64,000 nt of DNA from Bdellovibrio sp. qaytius (GTDB lineage: Bacteria; Bdellovibrionota; Bdellovibrionia; Bdellovibrionales; Bdellovibrionaceae), in the NCBI GenBank assembly GCA_004011035.1, contig CP025734.1:2626001-2690000 (forward strand), read 5' to 3'. Of this stretch, positions 18,101-26,550 are shown piece by piece. The position numbers and the translations under genes are program-made. How positions within the stretch are numbered: position 1 is the stretch's first letter; each line of letters opens with the position of its first letter. The notes below the pieces were generated by a model. It was not told the DNA's origin, did no database searches, and saw nothing but the letters and a program-made list of their open reading frames with translations.

Positions 18101-18344
18101 CCAAGTGGCGCATTATTTAATTAGTCGTTTAAAAGTTCAAGAAGCCGTAAGCGCTCTTGGTCTTACTGATGCACAAATCACTGAGATCACAGGCAAACGT
18201 GCAAAAGGCGAAAAGAAACCAGAAGGAACTCTAACTGCTGCTGAAAACTATCTTTGGGATACAGACATGACAGAACTGAACCAAACTCTTTCTGAGAACA
18301 CTGCAGATTTAGTCGATGTATTAAACGTAGTTCCTGCTTACTAA
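15129..18344 (+). CDS. large metzincin-type zinc metalloprotease lipoprotein (DUF4953-like)
   Basis: This 1071-residue lipoprotein has a lipobox LLAGC, with Cys about residue 23 as the anchor. The zinc site is HELGHNLGLRH (H535, E536, H539, H545), with HNFSGS following and a candidate Met-turn in SSAMEYGSNE about 40 residues on. This HExxHxxGxxH arrangement is metzincin. The HNF extension is like the DUF4953/DUF5117 group of large secreted proteases. The ATG at 15129 has GAGAGGG before it; one at 15105 is weaker. A large cell-envelope protease, possibly facing outward, is inferred. A strong terminator follows. Confidence 0.85.
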   Translation: MKQNTHSRIGAAFLLALALLAGCTKKVAYDYENHDEVHAKSEIDQTAEYLYVPSTANSTRTAEVARPYWQGDEKLVKFQFTEKTLQVIEVDRETRFSGNSTNNKLVMEIPVEHIQYKCSEDKYGDCTQSETKDSDLKWSSRSAFKPAFDSTRVIETNTLPIELENLFTGNCYRESSSKFLGYEMKDDKINFQIERTFTAGAECLTQINKLSDLTLSQVYHYSFVKLKSIATADFKPISYPTTDDGIFGFFPTENIKLDVDNNSSEKDKEVLMNHWNPNRKVVDYYLDANYSKPENEAVRAATYLAFDRINEGLAEAQVGFRLKLHDNSGQVPGDISNSMIVLVEDPSASSILGYGPTATNPLTGEILSGRVIMYKGILETYIKYTYDDLRRSKLAEKAAAKKVPFIAGKGVFLQPVANQPAAQKNSKVVKNLAAAKAKLATGKGSNFIVKDLNMIQKSLKNYTQYSNVKSNDAIYAASRHCLYMPEALGVDSKLSSGIAEIVGNDLRPWEELSSSEKKRILDTIIPATFVSVLVHELGHNLGLRHNFSGSEDKANFYNKEELAAHHMDHESPYSSAMEYGSNELDNLVALGKYDVAALRFGYNREVENASGTIVKLDSTLEAKLAEKTDDKLVLKEYKYCTDEHVGANAGCKRFDAGTSYVEIANQLIDSYEERYFLRNFRNGRLSFSMVGDLNYAGSIDYTFDNLRTFFEVRERIKSQFELADDAAEWESVPFLKDLNDATKISARFFMKVLKMPDMTCAIAKATAPNQIIAVETLAKLNPDAATCYEVSLNPAYVVVGTYGKSFQSKKSLNSTNAYLDQIDVRGIWPDKVLAARYLFARKLGSYSFDKVTDNYTDISELEGEIADMSLGLVLNQTVADVEIKDKNGLTLLSGAVPVDTLRSNIIPEAIVPQIAKALGVPEKESLFVQTYMKTIATQMQSTMASVNSGRAFADLFKVHTANVMNPINAATTDETLNTTIGDQKYIANPENQVAHYLISRLKVQEAVSALGLTDAQITEITGKRAKGEKKPEGTLTAAENYLWDTDMTELNQTLSENTADLVDVLNVVPAY

Positions 18345-18389
18345 TAGAAAATTAAAACTTTTCTTCAAAGGCTCTAGAAAAAACTCGCA

Positions 18390-18420
18390 AGGCTCGGTAG
18401 CAATACCGGGCCTTTTTTTT
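18390..18420 (+). terminator. Rho-independent terminator after the metalloprotease gene
   Basis: A 10-bp stem AGGCTCGGTA/TACCGGGCCT with one G-T pair and a GCAA tetraloop is followed by eight T. It lies 45 bases after the stop at 18344. The opposite strand also has a T run a few bases beyond the stem, so it may serve the converging 18423 gene as well. Confidence 0.88.
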
Positions 18421-18422
18421 AT

Positions 18423-18854
18423 TTAAGAGCGTTTGGCTTTTTGATGGATTGAATTAATTTTTGACGCTAACGAGTGTAAGTAATCAGATGTTCTGAACTT
18501 CACTTGGATTTGATCTGTTTCGCCGTCTAAGTATCTATCGATTTCACGTTCTAATCTAAATAATGGACCTGCAAATTTGTTTGACGTGTAAAGCACGATA
18601 AAAATGCCGATCACTAAATTGAAGATCATCGGTAACACGATGGCCATGTATAAAAAGTTTTTCCATGGGCCTAAAACACGGTAATCAACAACTAATGAGA
18701 TATCAGCAGCAACTTGTTGCCCCATCCATTTCATCGCTAAGTAAATGCCGCACATTTGGATGATTGATAAAAACGTAAGTCCCACAAAAGTTTGCATCAT
18801 TAACGGTTTTTGAATTTCAGGATAGATGAAATACTGACGTCTTAAAAAATTCAT
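18423..18854 (-). CDS. small two-helix membrane protein with HAMP-like tail
   Basis: This 143-residue protein has membrane helices at about 21-44 and 67-90 and a cytoplasmic tail (NKFAGPLFRLEREIDRYLDG) that looks like a HAMP linker: a conserved Pro and a heptad-like charged helix. There is no kinase or methyl-acceptor output domain. It overlaps the addA stop by 4 bases (ATGA), so it belongs to the addB-addA operon. Why a HAMP-only protein would be coupled to DNA repair is not clear. Function unknown. Confidence 0.7.
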   Translation of the reverse strand: MNFLRRQYFIYPEIQKPLMMQTFVGLTFLSIIQMCGIYLAMKWMGQQVAADISLVVDYRVLGPWKNFLYMAIVLPMIFNLVIGIFIVLYTSNKFAGPLFRLEREIDRYLDGETDQIQVKFRTSDYLHSLASKINSIHQKAKRS

Positions 18855-21800
18855 GTTGCAAACTCCAGCTGTACATTCTGTTCGAAAATATCTTCAAACT
18901 TCACCTTTTGCTCAAACGGATAAATTACCGCAAGTCGGATGCGTTGGCCTTTTTCAACCAAACCCATCTGTTTTAAACAACCCGCGTAAGCTCGCAGTTG
19001 ATCAAAGGCTTGTCTTAAGTATTTCGTGCTTCCGGTTTTATAGTCAAGAATATACAGATCGTTGTTGATGTATCCCCAAGCATCGATCTGCCCTTGAACC
19101 ATTCGTGTCGCTTCGCCTGATTTGATTTGTAAGCCAAAGCCCCATTCGACATGTCCACGATCGAACATCTCTCGTAAATCCACTTCTTTTTGATCGATCA
19201 GCCATTGCAAAGCTTTGCGTTCTGCATCTGATAATGTGCGATCGATTTCATGAAGCTCATTGTACTTTAATGACTCAAAAAACTTATGCAGATCTGTTCC
19301 CTTTTGAGTTTTGTTATAGGCTTTAACTGTCTGTTCAGAAAGTTCTTCAGCCAATTGTTCAGGTTTAGCTTGAATAGCCTCTTTTTCATAAGGAAGTTCT
19401 GCCGACACTAAACTCGTAACTCCCGCTGAGACGCGGTAATCTTTTGCTAAATCGAGTGGTTTTATATCTGATGATGAAGCTTGATGTTCTTGCGGTAAGA
19501 CTTCGGGTTGATCGTTCATATCAACAAAAGCCACGCTGTATTTATCAGATTCGAACTGTTCTGGGGTCCAGTTAATTTTTTCAAGCCATGAATGCTTTGG
19601 CGCTTCTTTTTTAGGAAGTTTTCGAATCAGTGTTAATGAATCAATAGCTCGAGTCATCGCCACATAAAGTACACGATCGTTTTCTTCGCGAGCCCGTTTT
19701 AAAAAGTTTTGAAAGACTAAATCGGCCCAAGACGTCGAATAACCTAATTCGAACTCGGGCAATTGAATTTTAAGACAAAACTGACCTGAGTCTTCATCAA
19801 AAGTAAATGGAGCTGTGCCTGGGTTTCTAACCGCCGAATTAAACCCGCTGATAATAACATGTTTAAACTGCAAACCTTTAGATCCATGCACCGTCATCAG
19901 CGAAATACGATTGGTCGCAAATAGCGGAACACCCTCGCCGTCTGAAGATGTTAAGTCTGAAGTCACTTGCGTCAGTTCGTTATTTACAAAATCACTTAAA
20001 TTAAAATCAGATCTGACTTCATTCGCCATAACTGTTTGCATGAACTTCCAAATGTTGGCTTCACGCAATGTCGTTGGATCAAAATAAATTGAGGCATCTA
20101 AAAATATCGAATGATTGATAAAATAAAATAAAGCCTCTGAAACGCCTTTTTCAAGATAACAAGTTTCGATCTCTTTTAAGTTTTTATAAACAGAATGGTT
20201 TTTCTTTTTTAACTGCAACCAAAATGACGAAGTCGTTTCATCTTGGCGTGAATCAATAATTTCTTGATCACTGATATTAAACCAAGGCGCACGAATTAGT
20301 TGAATCAGATTATGATTGTCATACGGGTTAATTAAAAAACGTAACAGAGCTAATAAATCTTCGACTTCAGTTTTGCCTTCAAAACCTTTTGAAATTTGAA
20401 TCTGCACGGGCAAATTAAATTGGTTTGCGTATTTGGCAAAATCTAAAATATCTGAATTCTTTTTAAATAACACCGTCATATCAGAAAATGGAATTCCATT
20501 TTTATGCAAATTGATAGCTTGAGTGACAATGGCCCCATATTCATTGTCTGCCGTTGTGATCAATGTGGCATCGGCAAACTGACGAGCTTTAAAATCATCG
20601 TTCTTTGTTTGCATCGGCATAAACTTACTTGAATAACCTTGAAAAAAGTCATTCATAAAAGTCATAAGCCGCGCATGCGAGCGGTAATTCTGCATTTTTT
20701 CGATGGTGTTATAGCCTAGCTTATTAATTTCGGCTTCTTTGTTGATAAAGACTTCTGATCTGGCTCCGCGAAATAGGTAAATACTTTGCTGAGGGTCACC
20801 AACGATAAACTGAAATTTATCCTGCATCAGTTGATTGAGGATTTTAACCTGCAATGGCGACGTATCTTGATACTCATCGACCATGATAAAATCAAACTGT
20901 GCAGCAAAGCTTTGCATGGCTTGCGGGCTTTCAGTGACGATCTTCATTGATAACAATTCAAGGTCAGAAATCGACATCTCACCGCTATTCAGGCGCAAAC
21001 GATGAATAAATTCAGCGGTTTCAACAGACAGCTCTGAAAACAAAGTATTGATCTCATGAGCCTTGATTAAATGCTTTTCAAAACACATCGGCGATAAAAA
21101 TTCGTCGCTATACATTTCTGCGATAGCGGCTTTTAAATCTTCACCGATTTCTGGAGACTTACTTGAAACTGTAAAACGGCGCGCAGGCTTAAATTCAAAA
21201 GCTCTTAAGTATTCATCGTAATCTTGTTCAATGATTGATTTTTTAATCAGTTTTAAAAAATCGATGTGCTCTTGCCATTTATCAGGAGCCGTCGAAATAA
21301 ATTCATCAATGCTGGCGATAGCACTTTGCAATTCAGTTTGGGCGGCTAATTTGAGATTATCTAAAGTGACCGCTTGAAAATGAGGGTACTCAAGTCTTAA
21401 TGTTGAAGTCTTTAATAACAACTGCAGCATCTGATCAAATTTAAAGTGATCTAATAACGCCTGGTATTTCGCATTCTTATCGAAAACATTTTTGATGTGC
21501 TTTTTTAGCGCAAAAAATATTTTGTAATCATTAACAATGGTCAAATCCGCAGGTAACCCAATCGCTTCAGAGTGCTGACGTAAAAATAAGTTTAATATAT
21601 TGTGAATCGTACCGATTTGAACAAATGACTTTTTATTAAAGTACTGAAAGAGCTCTTCATCATTGGTTTCTAGGGCTTCAACGATTAAACGCTCTTTGAT
21701 TTCTTGGGTCGCTTTTTTAGTAAACGTTGTGATGATGATTTTCGGATAACGATTATGTTTCGCTTTAAATTGCTTCGCAAAAGCAATACAAGTCGCAATC

Positions 21801-21895
21801 AAAGTCGTGGTTTTACCAGCACCGGCACCGGCGCGAATAAACTGCACTTTATTTTTTGGATTTGAAAAATCTATTTCAAGTTTTTGACTCGACAT
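18851..21895 (-). CDS. addA: AddA-type helicase-nuclease
   Basis: This protein of about 1014 residues is a UvrD-like superfamily 1 helicase fused to a RecB-type nuclease. Motifs in order are GAGAGAGKTT (Walker A), DEYQDT (motif II), GDPQQSIY (III), VHGSKGLQF (V) and YVAMTRA (VI), then the C-terminal nuclease motif YILDYKTGS after GQIDAWGY. It works with AddB to process DNA ends for RecA-dependent repair. The start at 21895 has GGATAGG upstream. In-frame codons up to 21922 are possible. It overlaps the addB stop by about 25 bases. Confidence 0.9.
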   Translation of the reverse strand: MSSQKLEIDFSNPKNKVQFIRAGAGAGKTTTLIATCIAFAKQFKAKHNRYPKIIITTFTKKATQEIKERLIVEALETNDEELFQYFNKKSFVQIGTIHNILNLFLRQHSEAIGLPADLTIVNDYKIFFALKKHIKNVFDKNAKYQALLDHFKFDQMLQLLLKTSTLRLEYPHFQAVTLDNLKLAAQTELQSAIASIDEFISTAPDKWQEHIDFLKLIKKSIIEQDYDEYLRAFEFKPARRFTVSSKSPEIGEDLKAAIAEMYSDEFLSPMCFEKHLIKAHEINTLFSELSVETAEFIHRLRLNSGEMSISDLELLSMKIVTESPQAMQSFAAQFDFIMVDEYQDTSPLQVKILNQLMQDKFQFIVGDPQQSIYLFRGARSEVFINKEAEINKLGYNTIEKMQNYRSHARLMTFMNDFFQGYSSKFMPMQTKNDDFKARQFADATLITTADNEYGAIVTQAINLHKNGIPFSDMTVLFKKNSDILDFAKYANQFNLPVQIQISKGFEGKTEVEDLLALLRFLINPYDNHNLIQLIRAPWFNISDQEIIDSRQDETTSSFWLQLKKKNHSVYKNLKEIETCYLEKGVSEALFYFINHSIFLDASIYFDPTTLREANIWKFMQTVMANEVRSDFNLSDFVNNELTQVTSDLTSSDGEGVPLFATNRISLMTVHGSKGLQFKHVIISGFNSAVRNPGTAPFTFDEDSGQFCLKIQLPEFELGYSTSWADLVFQNFLKRAREENDRVLYVAMTRAIDSLTLIRKLPKKEAPKHSWLEKINWTPEQFESDKYSVAFVDMNDQPEVLPQEHQASSSDIKPLDLAKDYRVSAGVTSLVSAELPYEKEAIQAKPEQLAEELSEQTVKAYNKTQKGTDLHKFFESLKYNELHEIDRTLSDAERKALQWLIDQKEVDLREMFDRGHVEWGFGLQIKSGEATRMVQGQIDAWGYINNDLYILDYKTGSTKYLRQAFDQLRAYAGCLKQMGLVEKGQRIRLAVIYPFEQKVKFEDIFEQNVQLEFAT

Positions 21896-24576
21896 GTGCC
21901 TATCCATTCGCATTTTTCGCAAAACTTGCGGTCAGCTGGTTTGACCGCATACGTTTTCTGTTCGATATTCGTAAAAATTTCTTTCATCTTCGTTTGAAAT
22001 GAAGCGTATAAATCTGTTTGTGCTTCGGGTTTAATTAAAGTTTTTTTAGAAAACTTCACATAGTCTTTAAAAACATTATTTTCATCAACTAGGTAGCCAT
22101 GCTTTTGCTCGAGAGTTTTATAGAAGTAATAAATAGCCCCGACGTTTGTTACGCCAAACATTTGCTCGACCGCTAATGAATAAATTAAAAGCTGAAATTC
22201 AGAGTTATCGACCCATTTATCATAAAAATTAGAGGCTGATGTTTTAGTCGACTTGTAATCGATGACCATGCCCTGCTTGGTGTTTTCATCGACATCTAAG
22301 CGATCTAGACGACCACGAATCAAAAAATGCGGCCCAGCAGGTTCAGTTTGTGTAAATTCAAATTTAACCAGATCATAAAAAACTTGAATCGTTTCTTCGG
22401 TTTTATGTCTTACACTTGTAAAAGCACTTAATCTGGCTTTTTCAGCCGCGATAAATTTTAAACCAATCGCGATCAGCTTTTCTTTGTGCGGACCCCAGAA
22501 AACATCTAAGAACGGAAATAAATTTCTAGCCACACGCTCTTTTTCAAGATGGGCTGAGATTTCTTTTTCACCGATGGTTAAATAGTTTTTGTCTTGAACG
22601 ATAAATTTAAAAAGGTCATGGATTAACGTGCCTTTTTGACGAGGATCAATCTCTAAACCCAACACATCATATTGCTGTAAGCGAAAACCCTTGCGGGCTA
22701 AAAACTTAAAAGAACACTGATCATAAGATTCAATATCAGTGGGCGCCAATGATTTGAAATTAAAATTTGAAATTTCAATCGGATGAGCCATTGTTTCTAA
22801 GTTTAATTTTTTCTCTAAGTCTTTATGCTGATCAGGATTAAATTTTTGCTGTCTGATATCAACTAAAGTAGCTGGGTAATCTACAGCCTGTGGTTTTTTA
22901 TTATTTTCTAAAAAGTATAATGATGTCGTTAACGGTTCGCCAGTTGTCGACACATGGGCACAGGTAAAGTGCTGTTCTTTGCAATCAGCCATTGCATACC
23001 AGCGCAAATTAAAATCAGCGTGTGATTCTTCAGGATAATCTAAAGCCAGATCAAAAGTTTTTTTAAGTTCTTCAATATCACTTAACGGAATCAGTGACGT
23101 TTGTTTGCCTTTTAAGCCTGACTCATCTAAACCCACCCATAAGCGATGGGTGGCATCTAAGACTTGCGCAGAATTGATCGGAAGCACTTGAACGCCCGAT
23201 TTAGCTGTTTGTTCAACTTTAATTTCTTTTTTAGCTAAGCGTGAACTTAATAACGTTAACCAATCTGATAAACGTAACCGCACATCCACTGTTTGTTGAA
23301 TAAAGTCTTTAATAACACCTTGTAAAAGTTTTTTATGTTCTAAACCTGGATCAACTGTAATCCATGATTGCAGCATCGCCACTAAAAACTGATCGCGTTT
23401 TAATTTTTCATCTAGGTTTATTTTTTGATAAAATAATTCTTTAGCTGCTAGCAAGCGCGCTAAATCACCATCATCTAACAGTTCTGTAAACGCGGCCTTA
23501 AACTTTTCGAATTGAAATTTATTGTCTTCGGCATAACTGGCGTACGACATCTCAAGCTTTGACCAGGTTACATTTTTTGTTTGCGCGTGAATTGTTGATA
23601 GCCAACGCTGAATAACGCCAAGACTGATCAGTGAACTGACTAAATCTTTTTGCGTGTGAATGCCTTCGGCTTCTAAATGAAAATTCAAAATCGGCCAATA
23701 ATCTTCAATGCGCGGAGACAGCACTAAAATATTTTCTGGTTTTACGCCCGCTTCAATCCACCCACGAATTTTTGTGGTGATAAACTTAATTTCATTAATT
23801 TCAGAATTAAAGCGAATAAAATTTTGTGCAGATAATTTTTTGCTAGCATCTGTATGCTGACTGGCCGTTGTGGCCGCAAAACCGCTGTAATCTTTGTAGG
23901 TATTTAAAATAAAATGAAATTTATTTTTCCATTCAGGATCCGGAACAATAATTTCGATTTGATTATCGCGAGCTAAGGTATTGAGCAAACCCATCTCTAA
24001 CGAAGTCATTTGCGAGCCTAAATCAAAAACTAGTTTTTTAGGCCAAACGATTTTTTCTAAGGCTAGTTTTTGTAAGTAGCTGACGATCCACGCTGATTCA
24101 ATACAGTTATGCTCTTGCGCAATATAATCTAAACAACCCTGTGAAATGGCGATCCATTTGCTCCACTGCGGCTTAGTTTCTTTTTCTTCGATCCAGTCAA
24201 TTAAGACCTCAAATGAATGTGGGTGTAATAAAAGTGGCGCTAGGTCACTCACGTATTTATAAAGCGTCTTAGCTTCATGAGCCTGAATGGAATAGACATG
24301 GCCATAACTTTCAATGAACTGACTGATCAGCACTCGAATAAATTCTGAAGAAACAATTTGAGTGCTTGGAGCCAGTCTTCGCATCCACATCTTCCAGAAA
24401 TCTGAAACGCGCAAGATGGCCTCATCAGAATAGAAGCCGTACTTTTCAATACACTGTTGTTGAATTTCTTGTTTTGATTTTAAATCTGAAACAATCCACG
24501 TTGTAGTTAGCGGATTGAACTCATTTAGTTTCACACGAATATCATCAGGATGTTTAACTAAAGTAAATTCTAGCAT
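21871..24576 (-). CDS. addB: AddB-type nuclease subunit
   Basis: This 901-residue partner of AddA has a C-terminal PD-(D/E)xK nuclease with RGRLDRLDVDE and VIDYKSTK. The iron-sulfur cysteines appear as YDQCSFKF near residue 620 and FCEKCEWIGTC at the end, the 4Fe-4S arrangement of AddB. The N-terminal region shows no Walker A where Bacillus AddB has one (here about residues 25-40), so ATP binding by this subunit is probably lost, as in the RexB/AddB-short lineages. It is first gene of the addB-addA-HAMP-like operon. Confidence 0.85.
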   Translation of the reverse strand: MLEFTLVKHPDDIRVKLNEFNPLTTTWIVSDLKSKQEIQQQCIEKYGFYSDEAILRVSDFWKMWMRRLAPSTQIVSSEFIRVLISQFIESYGHVYSIQAHEAKTLYKYVSDLAPLLLHPHSFEVLIDWIEEKETKPQWSKWIAISQGCLDYIAQEHNCIESAWIVSYLQKLALEKIVWPKKLVFDLGSQMTSLEMGLLNTLARDNQIEIIVPDPEWKNKFHFILNTYKDYSGFAATTASQHTDASKKLSAQNFIRFNSEINEIKFITTKIRGWIEAGVKPENILVLSPRIEDYWPILNFHLEAEGIHTQKDLVSSLISLGVIQRWLSTIHAQTKNVTWSKLEMSYASYAEDNKFQFEKFKAAFTELLDDGDLARLLAAKELFYQKINLDEKLKRDQFLVAMLQSWITVDPGLEHKKLLQGVIKDFIQQTVDVRLRLSDWLTLLSSRLAKKEIKVEQTAKSGVQVLPINSAQVLDATHRLWVGLDESGLKGKQTSLIPLSDIEELKKTFDLALDYPEESHADFNLRWYAMADCKEQHFTCAHVSTTGEPLTTSLYFLENNKKPQAVDYPATLVDIRQQKFNPDQHKDLEKKLNLETMAHPIEISNFNFKSLAPTDIESYDQCSFKFLARKGFRLQQYDVLGLEIDPRQKGTLIHDLFKFIVQDKNYLTIGEKEISAHLEKERVARNLFPFLDVFWGPHKEKLIAIGLKFIAAEKARLSAFTSVRHKTEETIQVFYDLVKFEFTQTEPAGPHFLIRGRLDRLDVDENTKQGMVIDYKSTKTSASNFYDKWVDNSEFQLLIYSLAVEQMFGVTNVGAIYYFYKTLEQKHGYLVDENNVFKDYVKFSKKTLIKPEAQTDLYASFQTKMKEIFTNIEQKTYAVKPADRKFCEKCEWIGTCRVKNLK

Positions 24577-24593
24577 AGCTAGAATAGCTTATA

Positions 24594-25712
24594 CTATCTT
24601 CGTTGCTGAAGTCGCCTTTTTTTTCCGTCTGTGTTTGTAACCTTAAAGCTTGCATCGAAGTCTAAATTTAAACTTAAACTCATCTGGTAGCGCTCATTGG
24701 GAGTTTGACCCGCTGTGGCTCCAAGTTCTGAAGTATATTTTGCTACATCAAGCTGCAAAAACCATAAATCGATTCCTGCACCATAACTTAAATAACCTTG
24801 ATTATAACCTGCACGAATATCGATGATGGGTAACGATAACTCAGTTCCTAAGTGCAATTTTTTTGTGACATCACCACTATTGCGAACAAATTTATATTCC
24901 AAAGCATTTGTCCAAGAAATAAAGCCCAATTCTTTTTCAGCGGCTACACCGAAAATTAAATTATTTTCTTGGCGATCTGGGCCGACACCTTGCGTGGGAG
25001 TAAACTTAGTATCCCCCACGTCTTTCCACACAGTGGCGACGTCAATGTTCCAGCTGCCTTTAAAAGTGTAAAGTGCCGATAAATCGATGGCGTTGCCTTT
25101 ACCTTTATTTAATAAATTAGCTTCTAATACATCCCGTGCATTTGCACCAATTAAACTACTCACAAGAATATCTGCATTGCCCTGCCAACGTTTAACATGA
25201 CGACCAGCGATTCCTAGCGAGAAATTATCTGTTACTGGAATTGCAGCACCAACGACATAAGCATAGTCACTTGTGAAATCCACATTAAATGTTGGAAACG
25301 AAGGATTGTTAAACGACATCAACAGCGTGTTATTTGAATAACCACCAACGCCAACATACGGAATCACTACACCCGTGCGTCCGGTCACGTCTGAAAAAAT
25401 TTGTTTTCCATAAAGATTATTCACATCTGACGCCGTAAAACCACTTGAGCCCGACATGCTGTCTGCCACGTCAGCTGCATTTGTTGATACTGCTGGCCCA
25501 AAAGTAATAATATTTAAACTAAATCCATTCACTCGCGCTAGTGCTGCCGGATTATTAAAAAGCGCATCAGTTCCACGTGCGAATGCGATTGCGGTTCCAC
25601 CCATTCCCACTGAGCGAGTTGATTGCCCCATTTGATAAAGTTCAATAGCAAATGCTGGTTGGCTTAGAAATGATGTCAAAAATAAAATTAAAAGTGGTAA
25701 TATATATTTCAT
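24594..25712 (-). CDS. outer-membrane protein (PorV/UPF0164-like), paralogue 2
   Basis: This 372-residue protein has a signal peptide (1-22, cleavage at AFA) and the N-terminal signature SVGMGGTAIAFARG then LFNNPAALA. That signature marks FadL/PorV/UPF0164-type beta barrels. The end is basic (Lys/Arg-rich, RRLQQRR), which is unusual for a barrel and hints at a periplasmic tail. It is the third gene of an OMP-lipoprotein-OMP set. Its N-terminal signature is shared with the protein at 26551-27645, so the two are likely paralogues. Confidence 0.75.
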   Translation of the reverse strand: MKYILPLLILFLTSFLSQPAFAIELYQMGQSTRSVGMGGTAIAFARGTDALFNNPAALARVNGFSLNIITFGPAVSTNAADVADSMSGSSGFTASDVNNLYGKQIFSDVTGRTGVVIPYVGVGGYSNNTLLMSFNNPSFPTFNVDFTSDYAYVVGAAIPVTDNFSLGIAGRHVKRWQGNADILVSSLIGANARDVLEANLLNKGKGNAIDLSALYTFKGSWNIDVATVWKDVGDTKFTPTQGVGPDRQENNLIFGVAAEKELGFISWTNALEYKFVRNSGDVTKKLHLGTELSLPIIDIRAGYNQGYLSYGAGIDLWFLQLDVAKYTSELGATAGQTPNERYQMSLSLNLDFDASFKVTNTDGKKRRLQQRR

Positions 25713-25721
25713 CGATTCTCC

Positions 25722-26549
25722 TTACGGACACGCCAATAGAAGATCAGCGGGAGTGGCTCCAGATCTGTTGCCGATACCATAGGTACTTGTATTTAAAAGT
25801 CTACGAATCGCAAGACGAGTACCAGCAGATACATTATTTTTATCAGTGATTGTGCAATCTGCACCAGGAACACTGTTACATGCGGCGACTGAATCGTTTA
25901 AACCATTAAAAGATGATGAGCCTAACATTGATGCCGATACATAAGCTAAGTTTGTTACAAAGTAGCCATAGCCAACAATGATATCATTCATTTGATTATC
26001 GGTAACGAGCGTATTATCACAGATCATATCTACAGAATCCATAGTGCCACTGCCATTATTACCTGTGCCGTCTTTATCTGCGTAAGCACGAGTAGAGGCT
26101 CCCATTAAAACTAAACCAGTAATTGCACTGAAAGTATTTTGATTCGCGGTGCGAATTCCTGGGGCGCCCAAAGTGTCTATAGTTTGTAGAGCTAATAAAC
26201 AATACGACGGATCAGTAGCAACTTGAACAAAAGGTTGCATCATCACATTAAACACCGCCGTGCTTGAACTTTGTGATAAGGAATCAACATATTGTACAAA
26301 GTTAAATCCACACTTACCAGCATAAGCACTTGCTAACAATTCTACGGCCGGAACTGCAGCACGACCAGTCGCTGATAATTTATTTAATAATACATCTAAA
26401 GCATAATCATAATTTTGACTGTTGTTGGCTTTTGTCGCTTCTTCCATATAGAAATCATCAGAAGTTTGCGAACCTAAACCTGAAAGCGCGTTAGGGCCGC
26501 ATGAATTTATAAAAAAACTAAAAACAGTTATATATAAAAAATATTTCAT
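25722..26549 (-). CDS. lipoprotein between two paralogous barrels
   Basis: This 275-residue protein has a signal peptide ending in the lipobox INSC (Cys17), so it is lipid-anchored. The mature part is rich in Ala/Ser/Thr/Asn and contains an Asp/Gly-rich stretch YADKDGTGNNGSGTMD about residue 155, possibly calcium-binding in type. Several cysteines (about six) may form disulfides. It stands 9 bases before the OMP at 24594 and 1 base after that at 26551. Probably an accessory of these barrels; family not recognised. Confidence 0.68.
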   Translation of the reverse strand: MKYFLYITVFSFFINSCGPNALSGLGSQTSDDFYMEEATKANNSQNYDYALDVLLNKLSATGRAAVPAVELLASAYAGKCGFNFVQYVDSLSQSSSTAVFNVMMQPFVQVATDPSYCLLALQTIDTLGAPGIRTANQNTFSAITGLVLMGASTRAYADKDGTGNNGSGTMDSVDMICDNTLVTDNQMNDIIVGYGYFVTNLAYVSASMLGSSSFNGLNDSVAACNSVPGADCTITDKNNVSAGTRLAIRRLLNTSTYGIGNRSGATPADLLLACP

Positions 26550-26550
26550 T

